A stretch of 64,000 bases of DNA from Coffea arabica. Its lineage: Eukaryota > Streptophyta > Magnoliopsida > Gentianales > Rubiaceae. The notes under the pieces are model-generated. The model was not told the DNA's origin. It saw nothing but the letters and a program-made list of their open reading frames with translations, and searched no databases. The number at the start of each line of letters is the position of its first letter. The first letter of the stretch is position 1. The stretch lies in NCBI RefSeq assembly GCF_036785885.1, contig NC_092323.1, positions 3,574,501 through 3,638,500 of the forward strand, written 5' to 3'. The position numbers were made by a program, and so were the translations under genes. Shown one piece after another: positions 36,851 to 49,500 of this stretch.

Positions 36851-36866
36851 TTAGGGTTAGGGTTTT
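36851..36866. promoter_or_regulatory. Telo-box upstream of the ZHD gene
   Basis: TTAGGGTTAGGGTTTT lies 95-110 bp upstream of the minus-strand start codon, so the gene's sense strand reads AAAACCCTAACCCTAA. It is the same extended telo-box found upstream of the MIF gene. Confidence 0.5.
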
Positions 36867-37538
36867 GGACGAAAAAGATGTGGAGCTTTCTCCATGGAGC
36901 TGGAAGAAGAAAGGAGGAGGAGAGATGTAGCTAAGCTTCAGTGGGTTAAGGTGGGGAAAGATAGATGGAAAGAGAAAAGAAATGAAAGACTGAGGGAGCT
37001 GTGGTTATGGGAAGGGGAGGGGGGAGGGGTGGGGGGCAGGGGTGTTTTTGGAGTTATGGATGGGTTGATGATGGAAATTGATGCTGCTGGCTGGAGGATG
37101 GATGACTGTAGATAATAAAAATCTCGGTTTTGTGGTCGTCCTTCTTAACCACTTGTTTTTTTAACCCGAGTTCTAATCTCTGGTTAACTTCCTCGTCCCC
37201 CATGTCATGAACCGCTGCTATAAGTTTTAATGCTGCTCCTCCTGCTGCCATCAGCTCTCTCATCCGTGTCTAATAAATATACCACTCTTTTATCTTTTCT
37301 ACCCCCATTTCGTCTTCTGTGATGCAATAATCTCTGAATTCAGTGGTTAAAAAGGGAAAAATAAAATACGAAAGAAATAAGACATATATTACTTTCTTTC
37401 ACATATTTCCTTTTGGAGTCGATTGCAAATTTTAAATATGTTTACAGGAAAATAAAAAAGAGCAGTGATACATAAGGTAAAGCTGATTAAGAATTAGTAT
37501 ATATAATTGCGATGCAAGCAAAATAGTACTGTAGCACT
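36867..37538. other. Promoter and upstream flank of the ZHD gene
   Basis: Purine-rich sequence (GGAAGAAGAAAGGAGG, GGGGAGGGG near 37014-37042) likely belongs to the 5' leader and promoter of the minus-strand ZHD gene. On the sense strand this is a CT-rich leader, common in plant regulatory genes. The frames seen here are products of the purine bias. Confidence 0.4.
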
Positions 37539-37694
37539 ATTGGATTGTAAGTTATTTGAGATTATTTGGGATATTTTTACTGTAGCACTTTTTGTGATAA
37601 AAAGATATTGGGAAGATAAAAAGGTGTATTGGAAATTGTAAAGATGATGTAAGCAAATAAAATTGGGGAAATATGAAGCAATCCAAACAAACCC
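37539..37694. mobile_element. Small MITE with TGTTTGGATT-type ends, second copy
   Basis: Shares the interior of the 33117-33288 element: TTTTTACTGTAGCACTTTTT, GATAAAAAGATATTGG and GATGATGTAAGCAAATAAA. The right end is intact (CAATCCAAACAAACC); the left end is eroded to CTATTGGATTG. Confidence 0.5.
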
Positions 37695-40600
37695 TCAGCG
37701 AACATTTTACTATCCAAACACACTCGAACCAGAATTGAGATGGTAAACAAGAAATTGGAAATATGTTCACAGAATTGACCCCTCCCGCCCCTCCCCAAAA
37801 AAAAAAAATTAGTTTCCAAGATAGTTACTATCCAAATTGAGATAAATTAATAATTAATTATTAGAGTTTCAGCAGTCTCAATAATGGGAATTGATTGGTA
37901 CATTTGATTTGAGCGAGTGATGGGCTTGTGGAATGCATCTAGGCTCTAATGCAGTTGACTTGCCCCTTAAGTACCACATTTATCAAACTAGTGGGAGAAG
38001 ATTATTAGTGTGGAAACTGGACTTCTTTTTCGCTTTTTTTCCTCCCTCCTAAGTAAATGTAGAGTAGAATAGAGGCTAGCATTTGTTCAAGATTTCCTCC
38101 TCAATTAACTTTGCAAAGAAGTACGAGTGTTCGTAGTTTATCAATGATCACTTTTCATTTTTAGTAGGGACAGTATTGTAACTTGTGGCATAGCTTTCTT
38201 TCTAATAACCACACATTGTGAGATTTTATTTTTTTTTTTTCCCGAAGGGTATGACATGCTCTGCCCTACAAAATGAGAAAAAGTATCAACTTTAAGCCAC
38301 TTTTGAAGCGAACATATATATAGTTGTAATAATTTCAAGCCGGTTGCTTGCAGTTTAATGGGCGGGTTTGGGCCGGCCACAAAAGGATTATTTTAAAGTT
38401 GGACAGTCGTAGTGAAGGGTGCATACACTTTTCAGCCAACTCATTAGTTCTGCTGCTCAATCAGTCAACCTCCAAAGACTGGCTAACTTCATTTTAAACT
38501 GTAGCTAGGGTAGGTCAGTTTAAGGGTAAAAAAAGAAAAAAAAAACTGAATTTAGATATAATACTACAGTACTCTAACATGGCCAAATTGCTGAGTTCAT
38601 TACCAATTACTTCAGGAGGAGGGACTGGAACGGTTGTCTCATCTCGGAAGGTTCACGGCCATGATTAAGTCAAAAAAATTTATGCGGTTCAGATCACTCC
38701 TTGTAATTCGATTTTTACGTCGTGTGGGATCCACAAAAATATTATTTACTCGCTATTGTTCTGTTGTTACACCTTATGATGTTACACCTTTCGGAATGGT
38801 TGTCACCTTCCGGAATGGTTGTTCTGACAACCGTTCCAGCCCCCGGATCCATTACTTCATAGTCACTACTGAGTTCGAACAGGTGCCAAAACTATTGCCT
38901 TTTTTTTTTTTATTTCTTCATTCATTCTCCTTTGAATTTCTTGAAAAACCTTTTCAGTATAGAGGCAAGACTGGAAAACAATGCACGCAGGTCTGCAGCA
39001 TTTACTGCCCTTAATTTGTCAAAGTTGGCAGTAAGCAAACAGCAGACCCTTTGTAACACTCAACCACACCATTTGCAGAATTTGACCAGAAGTCCACCCC
39101 CAGTTTTTGGTACCCATGACGTCTGATGATCACCTCTTACTGAGCACAAAAATCTTCATCTAAACACCTCAAGTTACCGAAATAACCTCTCACTGCTCTA
39201 CACAGCGTGCAACATTTTGTCTTTTCATCTAAGCACTAAAGGCTGAGCACATTGCAGGCAACATTAGTCTTTTCACCGCAAGTCCAGCATTCGTCAAAGA
39301 CAGCACCAACACAGTCGCCATGCCCCCCACCCCCCGCCAACACCCCACCATTATTTATGGAGTAGTATTTGGTTTGGTCGTGCTAGCAGAATTTTCAGAC
39401 GTTGAACGCTTTGTCTGATACTCCTACCACCACCAGCAGCGGTAACCTGTACTAATAGGTGATAGAAACGACGTCGTGGCGCTCCTATTCGATCGCAGCC
39501 TGATATTTACTGTACTTGCCCTTTTAAGTGTAGTGGTGGCAGTATTCCAACAAATCGCAGTTGTACCTTTGTGTTCCATACGTAAGCTTTTTTGGAGTTT
39601 TAGTGCATGAGAAATTGAGTACTTCGCCATTAATTAAATAACCTGCAATTAAGCCTCCTAAAGCATGATGAAATCGAGCCACGTATGCTCAATGCATGCT
39701 TATGCGGCGACACGTGGGGCGGCAGTACTTTTGAACTTTGATTTCCAGCTGCCACGTATCACTCACCATGCTCCTTCCGTGTTTTGCTGGGATTAATTGC
39801 TTGTGTACTAACAACTCCTTCAAACGCTGTCCTAATTCATAAATCTCACTTGAGTAGACCTGATCTTCGTAGATCCAATGCTTCAAATCGTGTCACATCA
39901 CTTGTATAAGATCAAATCTATAAAGATCAGATCTATCCAAGTTTTAACCATCTCTTGAAGCACAATAATGTACTACTATTATTTGGATAGAAAATTATTT
40001 AATTTTCTTTTAAATAACACTTACAAACACTATCTTATCTTATCGTGTGATATGATGTATATAAAATAAAAATAATTTAAAAATATATCTATAATATGAT
40101 TAAAAGATCTTTCATTCATTTATTTATTGTAAATAATAGTCGATCCAAACATGTATACATGTTTGTAAGTGCCCAACGGGTAAAGAGATTTAGAGAGTGA
40201 AACATCAATTATGAATTGCAGGTAATGTCAAAAATTCATAGCCATGTGTATATTCTCTCTATCGCGTTACGTAGAGTCGTGCGTATAAAGAGACCCTTCA
40301 TGCAATGATTATTTCTCTGAAAAGCATGTTTGAATTGAAATTTTTTTGGGTAAAAATTACTCGGCTTTGCTTGATCATATTTGTTAATTACCTTTTTTAA
40401 CTCATATACATTACGTTGCTACAGTAACTTTTTACAAAAAAGAAAGTTCTAGAATATAACAATTCAAAAGGGATTTAGCTAACAAGATACACGGTTTTCT
40501 TTGTAATAAATGAATTTATACTTTTGTTTTTTTTTTGGGTAAGTGAATTTGTTCAGATTATACATCTATATATGATACCAGATTGTACGCAGGAACTAAA

Positions 40601-43600
40601 TACGACCATGGCTTTCCCGAGTGAGTTTGCCATTGCTCCACCGAAGGCAAGGAAGGGATGAGTCAATACTGGGACGATGACAATGAAAGGCAAATTCGAT
40701 ACAAACGACTGGGAATGCGTATAAATACTAATTTTATGTATCTGTGAGTGAGCATGCAACAAACTGTACATGTGGGTTTGTTAGGTCAGTGGATTATTAA
40801 CAAAAATTTATTTGCTCACGTCGTCGACAAACTTTTCATCCATCATTCTATATCATATCAAAAAAATATTACACTATTTAAAAAAATATATTCCAAATAA
40901 TCTGTTATCCAAACACATAGGATTGTACTCGATGAAAACGATAATTTCCTTCAAAATCTTTTCCAGCCAGGTGTCGAAAACTAATTAATTTTATGCTTGA
41001 ACGCTCTTCCTCTTTGACTGCTAGTTGTTTCCTTTTTCGAAAGTTTTTTAACTTATCAAAGTCTGTCGTATTAGAATATTGAATTTATTAACCACTGAAT
41101 AAAATTGCTAATAGATCGTGGTTAGTAGAATTTTGTTATTGGAATTTGCTTTTCCTTATACTTCTTTTTTTTCCCAATTAAAAACTTCGAGTTGTTTCCT
41201 TGTACTTTTTTTATACGATTCCAAATAATTACTTGTGAAGAAATTTCTTTTAATGTAAGCACATTTTCTAATCACTTTTTTATAATATCTCTCATACGTT
41301 ACATCACATAAATATATAATGGTAATATTCTAAATAATCTTCAACCAAAATAGACGGTTTATAACACGTATTACATCACAAATATATTATGCTCCAGTAT
41401 GCATCCATCCGCCAATCAAGGGTCAAGGCTATTGTAGGAGGGACGGGGTTGGTACAATAGAAAATTAGACTCCTTGAGTTGTGAACAAGAGATAGACCAA
41501 AAAATGTTCATGTAACCAAAATTCTTGTTTGAATTGCTATTTTTAGAATTTCTTTTAAAAAGAATAAATTATAACGATTTGATGTGTTTGAGATAAAAAG
41601 ATCACTGAAAAATTGATTCATGAAAAAACGCAAAAATTCACAATCCAAACACCGAATGTCGTGTGTACTAACTACACCTGTCTTCAAGCAAAGGATTCAT
41701 ATGAGCATCTGTAACGCCTGCCCTCCGTACACTAAGAAGGTCTTGTCTTACTTCAGAGGAAAAAAATTACAAACAGAAAAAGAAAAGGCAAACGGTTGAT
41801 TGCACTGAACAAGGAAGGTGGTAATTAATTTATTTTAGCAACGGCACAATATTGTGAAAAGTGCGCGTTACCTGCAGTGAGGTTCGCACGTCAGCGGGTC
41901 GGGTGAGATCATCAATCCAATCATGCAGGTGCCAGTAGCTAAGGTTTAATCATCGATGTGTGTGTATCCAACTCCAACCAAACCTTGAAACTCGCAAATA
42001 CGTTATCGTCTACGGATGACCTGATACAAATCCCAAGAAGTCACGAGATTAATTAGTTGTAATACTACCAATTAAGTAACTGATAGTAGAGTATTAGTAC
42101 TACGTTTTATTAAACCGGTAAGCTGGCCCTCTTTTCAGTTTTGACATAAGGAAGAGCTACCTTATTTATTTAGTTTATATATAATAGAGAGATAGCGACA
42201 TGTGACCTTAAATTATTTTAGATTGACCATAACATGCTTATAAAGTGAACTTCGGTTCATTGAGGTCAAGTTTATCAATGCCATAAAACAAACAGCTTCT
42301 TTAATGTCTTTATTTTATTCTAAGTTTAAGGAGACAATTACTTCACTATTGACCATCAGAAGACGGTCTAGACAGAGAGATTTTTCTGTTTGAATTGCAA
42401 TTTTCTGAAATTTTTATAAAAAAATATATAGTGTGACGATTTAATATATGTGAAATAAAAAAATATATTCATGAAATAAAAAAAAAAAAAAAAAAAGCCT
42501 TTCCAAACAAGACATTCAACCTCACGGAACTTGGAAGTGTTAAATAACACCCATCGTTCAATTAGCTTGTGCTGATTGCCGGAGACTTGGAAGAGATCGA
42601 ATCACCTCCAAATTAGACAAGCGCATTTGCATCCACTAGATTTAACAAGCCAATGACCTGGCATTTGATAGAAGGTCACAGGATTAGAACCTGCGACCCC
42701 CTTCTCATGGGAGGTACTACAGAGTAAACGAATCAGCTTAATGGATCTATGAGAGGGACAAATTTCCCCAAGTATACTGTAATTACCTTATACTAATATC
42801 TGTCTTTTATTATAATTTTGATCAATTATTCTATTTCTGAGTAAACATATATAGATCTCGAAACGATAGTCACCGGTGAATGCTAATATGTTTTTCCAAG
42901 TATATTATTGTAATTTCCAATGATAAAAGTATAATTCATTTTTCTTACTTAAAAGCTTTTTTCTCTGTGTTTTATGTATGTATACATACACTTTCAGAAT
43001 ATCCAACACCTGATAGAATGCTAAGGACATCCCTGCCAATTGTCGTCGTGCTCTTTTTTCTACCTGAAGATAATGATGAGAATGTTGATGATCTAGCAGC
43101 TATCAAACAACAAAGGAAACCTGTCATGGATGTTCTGCTTTCAAATTTGTCGTGTGCGAAGTTTGACATGTTGATGGGAGCGCAAATTATCACAGCAGTT
43201 CGTTAATCCTATAATCAGCTGTCTTGCAGCAGAATTGCATTTTTATTTGTGGTAATCGAGAGGATGCGTCATAGATGCTATTCCTGTATCCAACTTAGCA
43301 ATTTTATTGGTGCCCTTTGTTGTATCGGGGAGGATTCTAGAACGTCATTAAATTGCTAAATGGTCTCATGCTTGCTTCCGAGATTAGCACATATGATGGT
43401 ATTGCTATTTCTAGAAAATGGGTCCTGTACAAGCTGGGGTGCTCCAACAGATCAGAACCCAGAAACAAAAATAAAGGGCAAAAGATATCTCGCTTGCTAT
43501 TGCGGACAAGTACGTACGTGCAAAAAAAAAAAAAAAAAAGAGTCGCATTTTCTCTGATTTTGCTGTCGCAAAATTCTGCTGGATTAGTGATGATCTGTAA

Positions 43601-43715
43601 CCTATTCCTACATCTCTTTTCGTGTTTTTGTAAAACGAGAGAAATTAAGTGCGATTCTTTTTGAATTAATAAGCTTTTCCAAAATTCTTGAAATTATAGG
43701 ACCAACAACTTCATT
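37695..43715. other. Intergenic, no gene seen
   Basis: AT-rich and dense in decayed MITE copies with (T)TTGGAT and (A)TCCAAAC ends, for example near 39980-40155, 40325-40470, 41528-41655 and 42388-42512. An inverted-repeat element lies at 38621-38844. A frame at about 42995-43206 looks partly coding-like but is not recognised. Confidence 0.35.
38621..38844. mobile_element. Inverted-repeat element of about 224 bp (MITE-like)
   Basis: The left end GGGACTGGAACGGTTGTC is matched in inverted orientation by GACAACCGTTCCAGCCCC at the right end, 16 of 18 positions. Internally the right half repeats GGAATGGTTGT twice. No clear target duplication could be read, so the superfamily is open. It is more GC-rich than its surroundings and non-coding. 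Confidence 0.45.
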
Positions 43716-44064
43716 GCTATGTTTGGATTTCTCAATTTTTTAAAAATAAGTTTTTCATATATAATGCTATATACTAATACACAAACAAAAACAACTCAAA
43801 AAACATATTATATTCATACAATATATCATTGGAAAAAAAAGGAGAGAGGGGGGAAGGATGGTGGGGGGTGGTGGCTATGGTGGCGGTGGTGGGTGGTGTA
43901 AAATTTGAAAAAAAAATCCCAAAAATGTGTAAATTATAAATATATCCCAAAATATATTTTAAAAAACAACTCAAAAAACATCTATAATAAAAGTTTTTTA
44001 TATACATAGATACTATACAATTTTTGAAAAATACCCTCAAAAACAGCTAATCCAAACAGAGTCT
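43716..44064. mobile_element. MITE-like element with TGTTTGGATT ends and a GGTGG-rich core
   Basis: The left end ATGTTTGGATTTCTCAA and right end AACAGCTAATCCAAACAGAG are imperfect inverted repeats matching the 4215-4420 element. The centre (43843-43900) is purine-rich with repeated GGTGGTGG words, while the arms are AT-rich and contain ACAACTCAAAAAACAT twice. It has no coding capacity. Confidence 0.45.
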
Positions 44065-46339
44065 TCATTACTCCATATGGTTTCATTTGTTGTGATTTAC
44101 GTGCAATTTTCTCTAAAAATTTGTTGTGAGTTTTTAGGGCACTCATTATCCTCCTTGTCTGTTTGAGTTGTTTCAAGGAAATATCAAGTAACATTTGATG
44201 ATTGAGCACGCTACAAAAATTGACCTCAAATACGTCAAAGTGAGTTTTAATTTTGCTTCTCTAACTCAAAATTCTAACAAGTTGCCGAACATGCACATGG
44301 CCAATTTAGTTACACTATCCAAAAGAAAAAAGGACAAAATTTTGTACAGAAGAAAACGATGGGTTTTTGAGATTTTAGTTCAGATTTCATTAATTCATTC
44401 CCATATTGGACAGAGTTGTCTAATTCCACTCTATTTTCATTTAATTACATTGATGTAAATTGAAGTGAATGGTCGATAAACGTCATACCTCATCTCATCC
44501 GTGAGGAAGATGAACGGATAAGGATGTAAAAATAATCTGGCAATTTGCACTGTGTGGACCTGATGGTAACACTAATAAATGGCATTGTAAGAATTTATAT
44601 ATTTTAGCTACCATAATTATGAGATGTTTTGGGCCCCAGTCCAGCATGGTAGGAATCGGAAGGGCCAACGAAGGGTAGGGTAGCCCATACCTCTCCCATT
44701 ACCATTACTTGGTACATGCTCCTACATTCACTTTATTACCGGTAAATAGTACTACCATTGCGTAGTTATGATACTCATCCTAATGGATTACTTCTCTACT
44801 AGTGTGAATACCCGTGCTACGCACGGTGCTGACATTATTGAAAAAGTAAAAATAAAATGTGAATAAAAAAAGTTTAAAAATTATACCAACACAATTAAAA
44901 TGTAATATCTGTCTAACAATAATTTGAAATATGATAGAATGTGCATATCATTCAAGAACTGCCTTTTTTTCGGAAGATAGATCCTAAAAAGTGAGATTTT
45001 GGTTTCAAACCAAGGTCTCCCTCCTTCCTTTTCCCTTTTTAAATTTTTTTTTTTATTTCATATTTATTAAAGTCTTTCTTACTGTATGCTAGTAAGCGTT
45101 TTATATCTCCTAATATTTTACAAGTGAGAGTTTTTTTCTCTCTCCTAAGATATCTCAGTGGAAGTTTTGTTTCGTTTAGCTCCAAGAGTGTTTTCAAATC
45201 TATATGTTAGATCTAAAATTTTTTAAACCTTCTCGTCAACCTTAGCATAAGCTTTGAAATTTAACCAGTAGATCATAGAGAATAAACATGCACAGATATC
45301 CACGGAGAGCTTCAAAATTTGGGCGATTCATGTTGGTACACCAATCTTTGAGATCAGAAAGCTTATGTACAAGGCTCTGTAACTGGCCCCTAATCCTTAC
45401 CACCGCAAGTGGTATACATTAGTGCAATGGTCTTCAATCAGTTGGAGGTTGAAAGCTCATCCAACAAATTACTACTACTAAATAATTAATAATCATTTGG
45501 CATGGTTAATCATTTCCAATTGATCTATCTGGGGGGACAAGATGCACTATTGGCACAGTGAAAATTAATAATCAACGAGGACAATTATGAACTCATAATC
45601 CGCTTTCGATTTAACTTGCTGAATTTCAGTGCTGGCCCAATGCATGAACCGGAAGCGAAGACAAAGAGATAATTAAAATGAAAAGGAGTTGTAGTCCAAT
45701 AACTGTTACTAATTCTACATCATCTAATTTCCTTTCTGGAAGATTATGTTGCCGGGGATAATCAAGAAGAATCTAGAAAAAATCAAGAAAGAAGCCAGAA
45801 AAAGTTGTGAGAAGGCAGGCTTTAGTGGATGAAAATTACAAAAGCCCTAAGGGTCAACGTTCGTGTCGACTTTTGAAGCCCATCTGCCGTAGGCAAACAA
45901 ACCACGAGCCCCTTTTTTTTTTTTTTTTTTTTTTTAAGCCTCTCAACCAAAAGCAGAGGTAACGTTTGTTTGGATAGAAATTATTTGTCAAAAAATTATT
46001 TACTTAATCAGAAACACAATTTTCAACCTACTTTTTTAATCTCATATACATTACATCTGAATAGTCACCATAATAATTATTTCAAATAATATTCTATGTA
46101 AACACCCAGATCCATAAATACCTCTCCAACTCCAACTCCGCCTTCCGAGAATGTTAATGCTTTTGACCAAAAAAAAAAAAAACTCCACCTTTGGAAGGTA
46201 ATTGATTTCTCCACACACACACACTCTCTCTCTAAGATCGACTACACCCCAACTCCTTGGCACTCTTTTAGAGTTTAGTGTTCAAATGCGTTATAATTAT
46301 TAGAAACGGACGCCATCCACAATCATTGCTAGTTGGAAG
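44065..46339. other. Intergenic, no gene seen
   Basis: Non-coding AT-rich DNA with a transposon-end-like palindrome at 44811-44826, a poly-T run at 45911-45935 and another decayed TGTTTGGAT-type MITE at about 45967-46107. Confidence 0.35.
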
Positions 46340-46476
46340 TGGGCTTTTCTTACAGCCCAAATAGGATGAGTTTGTTTGGTATGTTTTTGGGCCTGCTGCG
46401 ACTGCCCAAGTGATAAGATTCCTCAATATCTGACCATTCCAACTCAGGGTCCAAGAAGATGAAATCAGTTTCCCGC
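46340..46476 (+). promoter_or_regulatory. SMC4 promoter motifs: E2F site and site II elements
   Basis: TTTCCCGC at 46469-46476 matches the E2F consensus TTTSSCGC and lies 122 bp upstream of the SMC4 ATG. Three TGGGCY site II motifs lie further upstream, at 46340-46345, 46354-46359 (reverse strand) and 46388-46393. Both motif types are typical of promoters of replication and cell-proliferation genes. Activity is inferred from motif and position only. Confidence 0.55.
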
Positions 46477-46597
46477 TCAAATATTCCGCCCCCCTCATGG
46501 TTCATTATACTAACTCGGAACCTTTATTTTGAGTTTTGAAGTTCTCGACTTTAATACTCCTATTTCATTTTCATTTTGTTGTTTCTCGTTTGTAAAA

Positions 46598-49500
46598 ATG
46601 CCGGAGGATATCGAGATGGAATCGGCAGCTCCTGACGACGAGGTAGCAGGCACCGGTTCTCATTCGACTCAGATGGGATCTAGAACTCCTAGGCTCTTCA
46701 TAAAAGAGATGGTCATGAGAGATTTCAAATCCTACGCCGGCGAACAGCGCGTTGGCCCTTTTCACAAGGTTAGGGTTGCTTTGCTTCACTCCTTTGCGGT
46801 GTTTAGCCTTTCTTTCTTTATTTTTTCCCTTAATCTTCCTGTTTTTGTTCTCTTTTAATTAAGTTCTGATACAGAGGTGTATTGAGCTTTCCTGTGCAGA
46901 GTTTCTCGGCCGTGGTCGGTCCAAATGGTAGCGGAAAAAGCAACGTAATTGACGCTATGCTCTTCGTGTTTGGAAAGCGAGCAAAACAGGTGAGTGGAGA
47001 ACCTCAACTGTCAATTAGTTCAATTCACTAAGAAAACTGAATATGAATTTGGAGCATAATTGGGGATTTTTCTTCTAATTACTTGATCATGAAAGTTGTT
47101 TTTGATAAAGAAAATTGAAAGAACTAATAAATTAGAGCATCATTTGAGTTTTGGCGTAGCCACTAGGGCGTTAGGAAGCTTATGCATAAACTATAATTTT
47201 CCTATCTCGCATATCCTATATCATTGTCATAATTTTCTTGTCTTCAAACTGAAAAAATCGAAGCTTGATCCTGAACGTCTTTGAAATACTTGCAGATGCG
47301 TCTCAACAAAGTATCAGAGCTCATTCACAATTCGACTAACCATCAGAATTTGGACAGTGCTGGAGTGTCAGTCCACTTTCAGGAGATAATCGATTTGGTA
47401 GTTGATTAAGTTATTTAATTGTGCATTAACATTCAATTTCGTTGGGCAGTAGATGTAAGGCGTCATTTCACTTGCCATAGGATGATGGGACATATGAAGC
47501 TGTCCCTGGAAGCGATTTTGTTATAACACGTGTTGCTTTTCGAGACAACTCCTCCAAGTACCATATAAACGACCGGGGAAGTAACTTTACTGAAGTCACG
47601 AAGAAATTGAAAGGGAAAGGAGTGGACTTGGACAATAATCGGTTTCTGATCCTTCAGGTTTGGATGTGTTCAAGACTTTTATTTGAAAGGAAAAGGTGCT
47701 GAGAATGTTTGTAATGGCAATGAACGGAAGCGATTATTGTTTCTTCAGGGTGAGGTGGAACAGATATCATTGATGAAGCCAAAGGCACAAGGACCCCATG
47801 ATGAAGGATTTCTCGAGTATCTTGAAGACATAATAGGAACTAACAAATATGTAGAGAAAATTGATGAATCATTGAAGCAGTAAGTTACTGAGCTGTTTTC
47901 TGCCAAATGTGCTTTCTTTGAACTTTGATGCATCTCTTGGAGTTCTTTTTTTGAGCTAGGACATTGTTCCAGTCTACCTGAAACCTACTGCAGTTCTGAC
48001 TTTTGAATGGAAGTTATTCCTGGTTGAAATTTCTCTTGTTGCTTCGGCTTAGCCTTCTTTTCTGTTTAAGGTCTATTGGAATCTGTTGGTTTACTTCTGT
48101 CCTATCATTTCTAAATTGAAGAAGCCAAAGTTGAATTTGTGCCCTAACTTATTTTTGCTTTTTTATGTATATTACCTGATGCAAGAGCATTGAATTTCTT
48201 TTGTGCCTTGTACTCTAAGATGTATTTCTTTGCATTATAGGCTGGAAGCCCTTAACGAAAGAAGGTCTGGTGTGGTTCAAATGGTGAAGTTAGCTGAAAA
48301 AGAAAGAGATAGCTTGGAGGTACAAATTAGAGTTTTGCACAAATGGATGCTCTGTAACCATTGTTTCATTCAGTTATATCGAATGTGCATTTTATCAGGG
48401 GGTGAAAAATGAAGCAGAAGCTTACATGCTTAAGGAACTATCCCTGCTCAAATGGCAAGAGAAAGCTACTAATCTAGCCTGTGCAGATAACACTAAAAAG
48501 ATTGAGGAACTGCAGACAAATGTTACCAGCCTGGAAGACAATCTTAAAACTGAACGGTAATGCTGCCAGACAATTTTTTGCTACTTGTTTATGTTTCTGC
48601 ACTCCCACAAGAATGATGGTGTCACTTTTCAGGGAGAAAATTCAAGGAAACCACACAATGCTGAAGGAACTTGAAGCTTTGCACTTGAAATATATGAAAA
48701 AGCAGGAGGTCCTCCCTATATCTATGTAGTTGTTTTATCCTCCTTCGTCAGAAATTTGGTTTTGGTCTTGTTAAGGAACTTTTAAATGGCCATCTATTAT
48801 GAAATCTTTTGACAGTTTGAATTCATAGCTTTTTCTACATATCCTTGTGGTTGAATTTGTAGTTTCTTTGAATTTATGCCCTTACATCCAAAAGATCTTG
48901 TTTGATTGGATAATTCAGGAACTTGATAGTGGACTCAGGCATTGCAAAGACGAGTTCAAGGAATTTGAAAGGCAAGATGTGAAGTATCGTGAAGATTTGA
49001 AACATTTGAAGGAAAAGATTAAGAAAGTAGTTGATAAACTTGCAAAGGTAGCCTAACTAAAGATATCATTAACTTGATAATGTATGAGAACATTTTCAAG
49101 TAGGGACCACATGCTTCTGTTTATCTACACTGCAGGATACCAGAAAAGTTGATGACACCAGGAAGGACTGCGAAGAGTCAACAAATCTGATTCCACAGTT
49201 AGAGGCAGACATTCCAAAACTGCAGCAAACTTTGATGGAAGAGGAGAAACTTTTGGATGAGATTATGGAAAACTCTAAAGGTGCTGTCTTCTTTTGCGAA
49301 GTAGATTTTGGTTTTACACGTTTAATTTCCGATGTCCCCTTCTCTTTGTTTTTCTTTTCTTATGAAGTTTTAATCACCTCCATCTCTGCTTTTCATTTAT
49401 CATTACTTTCCCTATTTTCATTTCTGTTGAATCATGTGGAGGCATAATTTAAAACTTCTATAGTGCTGAAATTTAGTTCTTGCTCACATTGGAAAACTTC

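Noticed and set aside
36851-36866. TTAGGGTTAGGGTTTT as an interstitial telomere
   Set aside because: Only two repeat units, and in a promoter position; a telo-box is the simpler reading.
42650-42720. tRNA-like segment (GGATTAGAACCTGCGACCCC)
   Set aside because: It resembles a T-arm only superficially; no cloverleaf or anticodon arm can be drawn.
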